Below, one piece after another: positions 21,645 to 32,344 of a DNA stretch of 64,000 nt. The notes beneath the pieces are model-generated. The model made no database searches, had not been told where the DNA came from, and saw nothing but the letters and a program-made list of their open reading frames with translations. Positions within the stretch are counted from its first letter, which is position 1. Each line of letters begins with the position of its first letter. Location: NCBI GenBank assembly GCA_905250025.1, contig CAJNOJ010000132.1, positions 214,782-278,781 of the forward strand. Direction: 5' to 3'. The position numbers were made by a program, and so were the translations under genes. Source of the DNA: Adineta ricciae (taxonomy: Eukaryota > Rotifera > Eurotatoria > Adinetida > Adinetidae).

Positions 21645-21820
21645 TCTGCTACAACGTTGGCTGATTTAATTCTCCAATTAATAATTAAGTTTTATTGAAT
21701 CAAATCTTTTCTTTTCTATGCAAATTTTTATCGTATTATTTACTAATAAAAAAATCCGATTGCTGATGAATCAGCTTAGTACTATTGTTTCTTTAGATCT
21801 TGAAATGTGAACGTCTTAAG

Positions 21821-24800
21821 TTATATAGGATGTCTTTGAACAGCATCAGTGTTCTTACTTTCATCACATGGATTTCGGTCCGTTGCAGTTGACGGTTTTA
21901 ATCCTAGGTAATCCGATATCATCCGTCCAATCGTCGTCGCATACCATTCTCTTGAATAAAATGACGAAGGTAGAATATAAAGCATAAAGCTGGTCAATTG
22001 AGGAAGAAATGAAACGAAGTAAGATACGATTAGAACATATCTTATCAAATTGCTTTCCAAATTTTGGCAATACAATGTAAATGAAATGATAAAGAGTGGT
22101 AATGAAAATAACTGTGGAACTAAAGTTATTCCAGGACCAATGACTAGTTCCTTATTTTCATTTAAAATTTGTAAAATAAAGTGAGAACGTATTTGAAATT
22201 TGATCAAAATTGATTGATGAGATTTCGTGAGAATCTTTCGAGCATTGATCTTATTTCTTGCGACTATAAAACTAATCATAATCGTTGAACAGAAATTGAT
22301 CATTAATGGCAAAATCGAATTGATAATCGACACAAACGAATGATAAAAATTCCAGATTCTTCGATGACGATTGGGAAATTCCATCACACACATTGCATCG
22401 TTCGTATTCGTAATTTCTACAAGTGATTTGACAAAAATCAGTTCATGAATATTAGTACCTAAAATACCGATCGCTGTAATGAACATTACACGACGCGCAA
22501 TGTGCGGTTTTCGAAGCCATTGCCTTCTAAGAAAAAGTGTCGTATAAACCCGTTCAATTGCAATCAATGACGAAAGCCAATAGACAAATCGACTTGACGT
22601 AACGAGAAAATAGTTGAATATTTTACATAGATAATCATTGAGTTCAATTGACGAATAAGAACCGGTCATGTTGATTGATAAATGTAATAGCCGGGCAGCG
22701 AGGAACGTTAGATTCACTTGATTGGTAATACTCATGTAAAATAAATACTGTCCGATGCCATGTCGAAGCGAATTTTGTCGACGGAAAGTGACGAGAGAAA
22801 ACAGATTGTTTGGTATTCCTAACAGAAACAAAAACACCGAAATAACGATGAGAAAGCGAAAGGTAAACTTTTGATTGGCCGAGTTCAAATCAGTATAGAA
22901 GAGTTGATCCAGCGTGAATATAAACGAATTGGAGTTGAACTGACATTTTCTTCCGGAATAGCATTTCGGACATAAACAGAGAAATTGTTCGCCTTTTAAA
23001 CAAATTCCATTGGATAAACAAGAAGAGCATCGATCGAGATGAAAATCGTATTGAAAACATTGAACTCGCGTATGATTTTCATTGCAAATGCATAGGTAAT
23101 GTTCATCGTAAAAACAGAATAAATTCGTAGAATTTTCACAGAGAAAATGATATTTTATAGGAGAGATTTGTTTTTGCCGAATTGACATACATTGGGTTCG
23201 CGTATTTAATTGCGTTATTCCGTGAATTGATTGAATATCAATTTGAACCGAAATTACATAGATGTTTGGAGAACTCTCGTTAGAATATAGTTTAACCACA
23301 ACAATTTCAGGGATAGTTCCATATTGATGTCGATATTCAATGAAATTCGGAAGAACTCGATGAACTTTTTGATGAACAAGGTGTAAACTTAAGGAAACAA
23401 AATCAATATCGAAATATTGTACAACAGCTGCTAAATATTTCACTGTCTCATTGATGAATAATTTAATTTCCGGTTTTCTAAATTCACATTTGTCACCATG
23501 ATAACCATCCGTACATATACAAGAACTCGCTTCAGGTTTCGACGTCGAAAAACAGGAACCATTGTTTCGACAAGGATTTGATTGGCATCGATCATGTTCG
23601 ATAGAGCATTGTTCACCGTATCGATTAAACGAACATATGCAATAAGGTAGATGATTTCCATGTATTAAACCTCGATATCCGGGTTTACACAAAGATCCGT
23701 ACGAGCAATAGCCATTTGCGCATCGTTCATCTTTCAATGAACAATTTTTGCCGGTAAAATTTGCCTTACAAAGACAAATGTATTGTGATTTTTCGTTGAG
23801 AATGGCTTGACAATCTTGATTTGTATTACAAGGGTTACTTGCACATGGATCATCTTGTTTGACAAATCGTAGAATTTTAGCTAGACGTAAGACAGGTAGA
23901 TAATCAAAGTCAATCGGGTATTTCCATACAGCGAAGAGTTTCGGTCGATCGAAATCGACTTTTTCATACATTTCAATTTGAATTGAGTAAAGATGATCAT
24001 TTGAATAGTTCAAATATCGTTCTAGTTTATGTCGAAGAAATCGTTTGGAACGAGAGTAGACGTAATGAGCGAACTTTTTCGTGTAAGTCGCTAATTCTGA
24101 TACAGCTCGCGCATGAAAGAAATAATTGGTCAGAACTTCATTCTCAAACATGAACAAAATCACGATCTTGAAGACAATGTCGATATTTTTCGTCGTCGAA
24201 TATGTTGATTCAGAAAGATCAAGATGAAAAAGTAAACTTATCCGATCACTGTGATATTGACATTTATCGCCATGATACTGTGGAGGGCAAAAGCAAACGA
24301 TGGACTTATTGTAGAGATAAACACCGATACCTCGATTACACCAATAGGCAACCGGATCTGTAGGATCTAACGAGACTATCGATGATTTCACTGACGGATT
24401 CGTCGAAGGTAACGATAATGTGATGTTCGAATCGATTGGAAATTGAATTAATTGAATTTTCTGATGGGAATTTTTTACAATGATCTCTTTCTCTTCACGA
24501 TATTGAAATCTGGTTAATTGAGAAATATGTTGATATTCGCACATATATTCATCTTCACCCATGGAACAATCAAACTTTTGATCGCATCGGCCACTTCTGA
24601 CACAACTTCCGTTAAAACAAACTGCATCGTAAACTCGATTACAAAATGAAACATTAATTCGATAATTACACCAAAGGTCGTCATCAGATTGATTGTGACA
24701 CCGTTCTCCAACACAATGGTTCCAATAAGGAATACATTGTTCGTTGGATGAACATTTGTAATTATATCCAAGCATAGTTTGTTGATTACAGTGTAAAATA

Positions 24801-26725
24801 GTATTTCTCTCGTCTATTCCTCCGTAACAATCAATAATTCTGTTTCCGATTTGCTGCCATGTAATACATGAAATCGTTTTTTGATGTGTAAAACAAGCAA
24901 ACTCGGTTGTTTTATTACAAATTGTAGAAAATGGGACTGATTGATTGAATGAGTTTGGTTCATCTGAGGCGTCCTCGCAATCCCATTGATAGTCCGATAC
25001 CCATTTCCGATCAATACATTGTCCACTACGACATTGCCATTGATCGTCCGAACATTTCCACCATTGCTTACATTCTGTTGTATTTTCATCGTGTTTTGAA
25101 GGTAAATTCCAAAACGTGTTGCAATAATATCGAAACGGTATATAGGTTTCTCCAGAAGCATCAGTGCTTCTATTCGACAACCAGGATTGCTCAATATATT
25201 GTCGGAGAAGATAACATTGATCTTTTTTCTTAAAGTTACAACTCATATCGGATAATTTTTGACTTGTGCCTAACCAATATTCATCGAATGCGTTTCTACA
25301 ATCAGAGTGTGAATTACCAAGAGCAGTAATACTTAAACAAGTTGGTTCATCTAGCGAACAACGAAAATGATATCGAGAGCATGATGTATTTGTTGTGTGT
25401 TGATTGACCGTTGAAGATGTATTTAACGCCTGCTGACAAACGAAATGTTCGATTTCGTGAAGTTTGGTTAGAAATGAAAGATTCATCGCAATAATATCAG
25501 TGGATATCCCGTGACATTTGATTGTTCCATTAACAAGAAGAAAGTCTGGTCGCAGTTTATAGTATTTCGGATAGAAAAAGAAAACATATGGAGCCATAAT
25601 TCCTTTTTTAGAAAATTGAATCGAGTTCGAGTGGCACGCCGAATGTAATTCTTCGGTACAAAAAGTATTCTCTTCTCCACATGGACAATCAACATGTACG
25701 GCTCCGGATAAATCGCAAAGAAGAATAAATCGACATTGATCTTCGATTGTTAAATTACTCATTTTTGTCCCATTATAGTCATACTTTTCATAGCATCGTC
25801 CGTTCGGTAATGTCCACATATCGTTGATATAATGTGTTTCACAAATGAAGGCTTGTTCACGCTTACTTCGACATTCCGATTTGAATCGTGTCATGGTCTG
25901 AAAATCGAATCGATCGATAATGCATTGTCCATCACCGCACGAATATTGAGTCGGCGGACAAATTCGATCATCGCACGGAGTATAGACTCCATCTGATGAG
26001 CATCTAATATCATCATAAAACTGCATTTCATCACTCCAATCCAAGCAATCAAAATCTCCATCGAGGAAATATGTGTCAGGAATACACATTCCATTCGTAC
26101 ACCGATATTCATCTTCTTCACATTCCTTCGATTCTAAATGATGACAATTTTCTTCATCAAATCCGAACATACACTGTTGAACGCCATCACAGATATCTCT
26201 CCAATCTAGGCACAACAAACCGAAGTTACACTGTAAGGTTTCGTAGCAGATTATATCCCCATACAATTGAACATAATGAGAATTAGCCATTCGCAGATTA
26301 TTCTCAGCATAGAAGGTATCTGTCAGTGTTCTTCCTATTGGTAATAAATATTCACACGTTACACCAAATGATTGTGAATTAACACATTTACATATATGTC
26401 CGTTCATTTGCTCGATTGGATTCGTTAGATACCGAATATAGTCTTCAACTTTTTCAATACTTGATCTCCATTGGTGCAAAACAGTACCAACACTTATATT
26501 CATTCTTCGAAGATCAGCTAATAGATACGGCACTCCATTGTTATGGCAATACCCTAAGTCGTTACTCCTATTCAGAACAATGGGTTCTATCGGCCGACGA
26601 CAAAATGGTAAACTTTTATGGAAAATACAATCATAAAACTCTACCGAAGGACTATCGATGGTATTGTAAACATATATTGTTGAATCGACGAATGATAAAA
26701 TAAAAAGGACGAATACTTTTCTCAT
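21821..26725 (-). CDS. Giant LDLa / EGF / seven-transmembrane receptor, copy A
   Basis: A single 4.9-kb exon encodes 1634 aa. It starts with a signal peptide (MRKVFVLFILSFVDS). LDL-receptor class A modules follow, for example about 202-242 (YRCTNGMCIPDTYFLDGDFDCLDWSDE-type), with more through about 780. An EGF-like module lies near 830-870 and several EGF modules at about 1000-1130 (SNPCRNNGSCF, CICTDGYHGDKCEF). A Cys-rich stretch follows, then a rhodopsin-like 7TM domain from about 1265 to 1580. Helix 3 carries IAIERVYTT, the ER of the DRY position. The layout recalls LDLa-containing GPCRs (relaxin receptor, snail LGR type) but with EGF in place of LRR. It acts at the cell surface; the ligand is unknown. 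No intron interrupts it, in contrast to the subtilase next door, which may point to a retro-copied origin or lineage-specific expansion. Confidence 0.85.
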   Translation of the reverse strand: MRKVFVLFILSFVDSTIYVYNTIDSPSVEFYDCIFHKSLPFCRRPIEPIVLNRSNDLGYCHNNGVPYLLADLRRMNISVGTVLHQWRSSIEKVEDYIRYLTNPIEQMNGHICKCVNSQSFGVTCEYLLPIGRTLTDTFYAENNLRMANSHYVQLYGDIICYETLQCNFGLLCLDWRDICDGVQQCMFGFDEENCHHLESKECEEDEYRCTNGMCIPDTYFLDGDFDCLDWSDEMQFYDDIRCSSDGVYTPCDDRICPPTQYSCGDGQCIIDRFDFQTMTRFKSECRSKREQAFICETHYINDMWTLPNGRCYEKYDYNGTKMSNLTIEDQCRFILLCDLSGAVHVDCPCGEENTFCTEELHSACHSNSIQFSKKGIMAPYVFFFYPKYYKLRPDFLLVNGTIKCHGISTDIIAMNLSFLTKLHEIEHFVCQQALNTSSTVNQHTTNTSCSRYHFRCSLDEPTCLSITALGNSHSDCRNAFDEYWLGTSQKLSDMSCNFKKKDQCYLLRQYIEQSWLSNRSTDASGETYIPFRYYCNTFWNLPSKHDENTTECKQWWKCSDDQWQCRSGQCIDRKWVSDYQWDCEDASDEPNSFNQSVPFSTICNKTTEFACFTHQKTISCITWQQIGNRIIDCYGGIDERNTILHCNQQTMLGYNYKCSSNEQCIPYWNHCVGERCHNQSDDDLWCNYRINVSFCNRVYDAVCFNGSCVRSGRCDQKFDCSMGEDEYMCEYQHISQLTRFQYREEKEIIVKNSHQKIQLIQFPIDSNITLSLPSTNPSVKSSIVSLDPTDPVAYWCNRGIGVYLYNKSIVCFCPPQYHGDKCQYHSDRISLLFHLDLSESTYSTTKNIDIVFKIVILFMFENEVLTNYFFHARAVSELATYTKKFAHYVYSRSKRFLRHKLERYLNYSNDHLYSIQIEMYEKVDFDRPKLFAVWKYPIDFDYLPVLRLAKILRFVKQDDPCASNPCNTNQDCQAILNEKSQYICLCKANFTGKNCSLKDERCANGYCSYGSLCKPGYRGLIHGNHLPYCICSFNRYGEQCSIEHDRCQSNPCRNNGSCFSTSKPEASSCICTDGYHGDKCEFRKPEIKLFINETVKYLAAVVQYFDIDFVSLSLHLVHQKVHRVLPNFIEYRHQYGTIPEIVVVKLYSNESSPNIYVISVQIDIQSIHGITQLNTRTQCMSIRQKQISPIKYHFLCENSTNLFCFYDEHYLCICNENHTRVQCFQYDFHLDRCSSCLSNGICLKGEQFLCLCPKCYSGRKCQFNSNSFIFTLDQLFYTDLNSANQKFTFRFLIVISVFLFLLGIPNNLFSLVTFRRQNSLRHGIGQYLFYMSITNQVNLTFLAARLLHLSINMTGSYSSIELNDYLCKIFNYFLVTSSRFVYWLSSLIAIERVYTTLFLRRQWLRKPHIARRVMFITAIGILGTNIHELIFVKSLVEITNTNDAMCVMEFPNRHRRIWNFYHSFVSIINSILPLMINFCSTIMISFIVARNKINARKILTKSHQSILIKFQIRSHFILQILNENKELVIGPGITLVPQLFSLPLFIISFTLYCQNLESNLIRYVLIVSYFVSFLPQLTSFMLYILPSSFYSREWYATTIGRMISDYLGLKPSTATDRNPCDESKNTDAVQRHPI

Positions 26726-27144
26726 TTGTGATTATCATATACCAAACCAAGTATTTCAACGATGCAATAGAGAAAAAAAATCAAAGAACGTGATTTATAA
26801 TAGAGCATGACTTAAAAGTGATATTAAAATATTTCATTTCAAGATCACACTTAGTTGACATTAAACATAGAGAAAAATGACAGACGTGTCTGTGAATATC
26901 ATTTTTGAGGATGGAGATTTGCGTCGTGATATTATGCCATGAGAATGTCTGTCTAAAAAAAATGCAATTCATTTGTTACAATCGAAATGAGCGTATTTAT
27001 CTCGTTCGATGATAAGTGAACTTTGCTATACTCTACAATAATCTTTCAATCTGTGTATGTTGATTATATATATATTGACTGTTTTTTATTGTTTGATCGA
27101 TAGACAAATAGATGGCAAGAAGCAGGAGTCACTAATGATTTGTT
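26726..27144. other. Intergenic; end of the A/B homology
   Basis: AT-rich, with a TATA-like ATATATATATTG tract near 27069. Homology to copy B ends in the A-rich tract near 26770-26778, where copy B meets the N at 59357. Confidence 0.5.
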
Positions 27145-27601
27145 CTACGATCGTTGTCGTTTACAAATACGAGAAAATGATTCTTTGAAAGCGTTTCTAT
27201 AAGAACTCGAAGGAACAACGAATATGACAAACATAAATATCGGCGGTAGAAATGAGATAAAGTAAGCGGAAAGATACAACCATGAATAACGAGACACGTC
27301 GATACATCCAGATAACAAAGAGATGACTAAGCGTGGAGACGATAAAAGAAGTAGAATGATAGGACTGATGACAAGTTGCCTATGTTCATTCCACTGTTCT
27401 CGCATATGCTGCGTGAAATTTTGTCGATTTTGAGCTTCTGCTCGTCGTCGAGCAGTTCCAATGATGATCAATACGGCAGAAAGAAGATTTATAATGAATG
27501 GTCCAAGAAGATGAACGAACAGAATACTTGTATTGTAATCTTGTATTGGTTGAGGATACGAAGTTATACACCAGGTGTGCCATGTTCGTGTTTCTGATAG
27601 G
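27145..27601 (-). CDS. Seven-transmembrane receptor, 3' part only (cut by the N at 27602)
   Basis: The minus-strand frame is open from the N to a stop at 27145. It reads a loop segment RTWHTWCITSYPQP, then helix 5 (ILFVHLLGPFIINLLSAVLIIIG), a charged loop with TARRRAEAQNRQNF, helix 6 (LVISPIILLLLSSPRLVIS), helix 7 (YLSAYFISFLPPIFMFVIFVV with PSSSYRNAF) and a short tail. It is the C-terminal half of a rhodopsin-like GPCR; helices 1-4 should lie beyond the gap. A diverged, truncated copy is at 63768-64000. Confidence 0.7.
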
Positions 27602-27602
27602 N
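27602..27602. other. Single N: probable scaffold join
   Basis: One ambiguous base where two unrelated minus-strand genes are both cut mid-coding: the GPCR lacks its 5' part on the left, and the ankyrin-helicase lacks its 3' part on the right. A one-base gap cannot hold the missing parts, so the N more likely marks an unsized gap or a false join. Confidence 0.75.
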
Positions 27603-30600
27603 GTCCTGTTTAAAACCCCTAAAATGGCCTACAAACAGATTAGATCCCGTCCACACCCATATTGAACAAGAGCTGCCAACACCGCTTTGGACATTGCCAA
27701 TGAACCGAAATCAGGTAATTTCGCTAGCTCCTCACCATGTTTGGTCAGTTTATCGTTAGAACCTTTCTCCAAAATATCTAAACATATCAAATACATCAAT
27801 CATACAGAGAACTGAAGTTCATTGAACATTGCTTACTCAAATCTTGTAACTGCGCAATGGTTGTATCAATTACTTTCTGTGGCGGTTTATCCGGCAGATA
27901 TGTTTTCATATGGTTGAAGCCAGCTTTCAATGGAGACTTTCTCAAGGAAAATTCGATGCTCATCAGATCCGATTGGCAGATTTGAGGTACCGGATATGGA
28001 ACGGCATCGGGCTTGAAATTGTACAATGAATAGTACTCACCGGGTTGTGTTCGACCGAGACGACCCAATCGCTGTTTTATTGTTGATTGAGCAGCTGGAA
28101 TTTCTCGTAGAACAGTCCGTTTCGATTCAAAATCATACACGGGAACATTGATCATTCCTGTATCGACGACGTATTTCAGACAAGGGAAGGTCAGCGATGT
28201 TTCTGCTATGGTGGTAGAGAAGAACACAGTGCCGTGTTCAATGTGATCTTGTTGAACGTTGGGATGTTGTGATTGGATTAATGGGTACGCAACAATTGTT
28301 TCTCGGCTAATTTCGTTGATTTGTTGACACGATTGAGTGACTTCTCCAACGGAACTAACGAAGCAAAGAATTTGCTCATGACGTTTTCGTTTTTTACACA
28401 ATTCTTGAATGATATCAATGGGATTCTCGTTGGGTCGTGCAATTTCCGTGACTTTGTATAATGTTCCCATTTGTGGCATTTGGAATTCGGCAAGGCCAAT
28501 TTTACTAAATAATCTCGGCACTGAAGCATCGAGTGTTGCAGATGAAACAACTACTTTTATTTTGGTTTTCAGTTCAGGTTGATTCGTTAATGTTCGAGCG
28601 AGTAGAGCCAGACAAAGATCAATATTAACCGACCGTTCATGGACTTCATCGATAAAGAAAACGACTGATTTGTTGAGTTTCGTTTGTGTAGAGATCAGAT
28701 TCGAATCGTAGAGTAGTCGTTCTTTCAGTAGACCGTCCGTCAAGTAAACGATAGCTGCATCAGGATGTCTTTCAGTACCACTGACGGCCCAGCCAGCTAT
28801 TGGATTCTTCAGTGATTCCGAATCGTTGCCCATCGTTTGATTTACTCGTTTACAAATTAACTGGCATGGCAAACGTCGTGGTTGAGTGACGATAACTCTA
28901 TCATAACCTTCGGCGATCAATAGAACTGGTAATAATGTCGACTTTCCTGATCCAGTCGATGTTGAAATAGTAACCACTGGACTCTTTTCGATTTTATTCA
29001 ATAGATCCTTACACGATTCGTACAGTGGCAATTGAACTTTGAAACAACCGTAGTAAAGAGTGAGTCGTTGAAGAAGTTTAGGAATGAGTGCGAAATGCTT
29101 CAGTTCATAACCTTGGTACAACTTTAGTGTCTGAAATTCTTTTTGTACTTTGTCGATAAACTCTTGAAGGACAGCAACAGATTTCGTCGACGGCTTCGTG
29201 TCGAGTTTCGCACGCTGAACTAAGATATTTTCTTTGATAAACTGTTCCAATGCCACACGTTTCAGATGTTCTATTTCATTCATAAATGGTTGATTCTGTA
29301 GAAACTGATCCGCTGCTTTGCGAATATCCTCCCAAGGCTTCGGTAGTTTGTCGACAATGCATTGGTCAATCAATGCGTTCGCTTGTTCATCAAGGAAGAC
29401 TTCAAATTTCTTTTCATATTCCGTCTTCTTCGTCTCCAATAGTTCGCTGAAGGTTGCAACATATTGCTTCCAACTATGTGTTTGTGGTTTTACACGAAAT
29501 ACAGCTTCTTTCATCATTTGACGGGTCTCTCGGTGGATGTACCGTTGATAAAATTTTTTTGCCGACTGAATAACATTCATCAGCGACCATATTCGTTGTA
29601 AAAGATCTTTGAATCCTTGCTGATGAGCAGAAAATCCAATGACGGTAACAACATATTGACTACTCTCTTTGGAGAACACGATTTTCGGTACGCGATCATT
29701 GAAAGATGGGTCTATGTTTTTCAATAAACTTTGTAAATGAAGAATGATGATCGAATGTTTTGGTGCCAAGTACCGGTGGATGACTTCGACTTGAATGCTT
29801 TTGTAATCCAAGGTTTTGATGTTTTTATCCATTGCTTTCAATTTTTGTTTTTGTTGTTCATATTCTTTTTGGTTTTTTTCCATATCCGTGATTCGATTTA
29901 ACAATCGTTCGATTTCCTGCTCATGTTGGCTATCTGAATCCAATAAGTCTTGTATCCGTTGTCTTTCGTTGGCTAAATCATTGTTCAATTTTTCGTTATT
30001 CTTCTCTAGCTCTCTCAATTGTTCGTTGACTTGTGCTGATTGTTTATCGTTATTCGATGAGCCAGAAGCCATGCTCTCCTCGAAACTCTCCTGTTGCGAT
30101 AAGCGTACAGTTGCAGCTGCTTCATTGATGAAATCTTCCATTCGTTTTGCACCGAAATCTTCGGAGGTGTCGGATTTGCTTTCGATATTCCCAGTAAGAT
30201 CTTTCACAGACCAAACTTGATTGATGGGAGTATTAGGCATCTAAAAAAACATGAAATTGGTGACGAGAGTGAACACATCATAATGCAAATCTTTACTTCA
30301 TTGATTGCTCTATGCACACTACCATCATCTTCGACATCACTTGCATCGGTATCCGAATCATAATCTTCGTCATTTCTGAACATACCATCATCATCATCGT
30401 CATCATTAACAGTGGACATACGATCAGCATTTCTTTCGACTTGTCTCAATCGTGCTGTAGTTAATGGTATCGGCTTTAAATGTGCCAATGCTTGAAAATC
30501 ATCGATACCGATAATTTTGTTCTTATTGCGCGGATTGTTTGAAATCATCTTTGGAATCCAGCGAATATAGCCAGCGATACTTCCGCTTCCATTAGCAAAC

Positions 30601-31976
30601 GAAAATGTCTGTAAATCAAATACGAGTTCATCCTGACAAACACGAGGAAGCTCGAGACGAAGATATTTGCGACGATATTTCATGGTATGATCTAACCGGG
30701 TCTCGGTTTTAGCGTCACAGAAATACCACGAATGAAGACGGACTTTGAAATTGCTATCGTATACCGTCGGTATGGTCAACATTGTTAAGGAGGGCTCAGT
30801 TTCGGCCTTTGGATATTTCGTGAACATAATTTGCCAGAGACAGTAGCAATTGAAATTTACGATGGACGAGCCTCGGCAACGAACCCAAGCGATTTTTTGG
30901 GTGAAACCAGAATCCTTGCCCGATCGTAGGAATTGAATTAACGAAACTGCATAAGTTCCAGCGCGCACTCGTAGATGAATTTCATGTTTAAACTCGTTGT
31001 CCTCTTTGAATATCATGGATCCCTGAAGAGTGGTTGCCTCGGGTTCCGAAAACGGATACCATTGCTCACTGGTAAATGGTTTATATTCCCAAAAACAATC
31101 GACGAGAGTATTTTCATCTTCCGTCGTAATCGGTAAATGCGGTAAATCATCGGTTTTGATCGAATAGCTGGAAACAAGGTTGTCTTTAAAATATTTAATA
31201 ATACTGGGACGTTGTCGGGCATTATCAATGGGTGTTTCAGCAGCATGATTTCGGAGAAAACAATCAGCACCGTGTTCAAAGAGGAATTCGACTATCTTCA
31301 AATGATCACCAAAACAAGCGCCGTGTAACGCCGTTGAGCCAGCAGATGGATTTCGAGCAAAGTCCGGATCATCTTCGATTGCTCTGTCCAAAGCTCGCTT
31401 AATATGTTGTTGATTTTGAGCATTGACGGAGCATCGAGCTTTGATCAAAAGAAATCGGACCAAATTGAAATGATTGTTTCGAGCTGCTGAGTAGAGGATC
31501 GTGGTGCCCCACAAACCAGGACTATCTTTCATTGTGGGATATTTCTTCAGGAAATGTTTTACCTCACCTTCGTCACCATTGAAAGCTGCTTGGAAAGCTT
31601 TGAGTGAAGCTAACATCTGTTGCGCATCATTCGCAAAATCTTTCAGCATGCCAACATTGAAAGGACTTGCGAACTCGTGAGTCTCTTGATTGTAATTGTA
31701 CTGATGTAAAAAATTCAATAAATATTTACGAGATAGTGTCAACAACTTGGGTATGTTTTTTGATAGCTCTTCTTCAAGATGATATTTCATATCGTCCAGC
31801 AAAGCGTTTACTTGAGGATCCAACGTAAATGTATAGATATTAGTGTCTAACGTGCCATCCGTAGTCAAATGTCCTGATTGGTTTTGGTCAGTTAGTTTTC
31901 TCATAGTATCTTCAATAATTTTAACCATCGCTTCCAAACAACGTCGTAGTCGTCCTTCATCTTCTGTATTCGTCAT
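27603..31976 (-). CDS. Ankyrin-repeat / DEAH-box helicase fusion (3' end missing at N)
   Basis: Exons on the minus strand are 31976-30297 (560 codons), 30240-27837, 27777-27633 and a partial 27618-27603, at least 1415 aa. The 56-nt GTAAAG...TTTAG intron at 30296-30241 joins the ankyrin frame to the helicase frame in phase 0, so these are one gene, not two. Residues about 165-270 are ankyrin repeats. A very acidic patch (DDDDDDGMF, DYDSDTDASDVEDD) lies near 525-555 and a coiled coil at about 630-700. The helicase has motif I GSGKST (990-995), Ia TQPRR, II DEVH, III SAT, V FSTTIAETS and VI QRLGRLGR. Exon 3 enters the ratchet/winged-helix region (LTKHGEELAKLPDF). It is an NTP-dependent RNA helicase of the DEAH/RHA type; partner RNA unknown. 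Confidence 0.75.
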
Positions 31977-32344
31977 ACTTAATATGTTTAGTGAAATCTA
32001 GTTGTGTAAGCAATGAGGCTTTCTTGTATGTACGGGTCAATAAAAATCGTAAAAAGAACAGTTAAAAAACGTTGGAAAAAAACCATGCAATGCGACAAAG
32101 CGCGATAAGGTGGGTAATAACCAAGTTGAGAAAGAACAGTAAACAGAGTCAACATGAAGACTTCAGTGTATTGTTGTGATTCATAGTTTTAATACGTCTT
32201 ATTTTATTAGCGAGGAAGAACAGAATAAGAAAAAACAGTGTGCCGCGAGGAAAGTTGCAAGTTGGTAATAAACATCGATCAGTGTGAAAGTGTTCGATCT
32301 CACATGTTGATATTGTATTCAAATTTCGAAATGCGTCGATGTCT
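31977..32344. other. Intergenic between helicase gene start and copy-B amidohydrolase
   Basis: Shared with the first 359 bases of the window. It holds the helicase promoter and the amidohydrolase 3' flank. I see no conserved frame. Confidence 0.5.

Larger units (their letters stand above)
1..26778. repeat. Copy A of the ~27 kb direct duplication
   Basis: This segment is collinear with 31985-59356, in the same orientation. Position 1 aligns with 31985, and the alignment ends in the A-rich tract near 26770-26778, where copy B meets an N. Thirteen genes or gene relics occur in the same order and orientation in both copies, and reconstructed exon lengths agree. Differences are scattered substitutions, small indels, one 798-bp insertion in B, and deletions of up to roughly 200 bp around the LRR relic and the ubiquitin-like relic. 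The left boundary is cut by the window, so the homology may start earlier. Confidence 0.95.
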
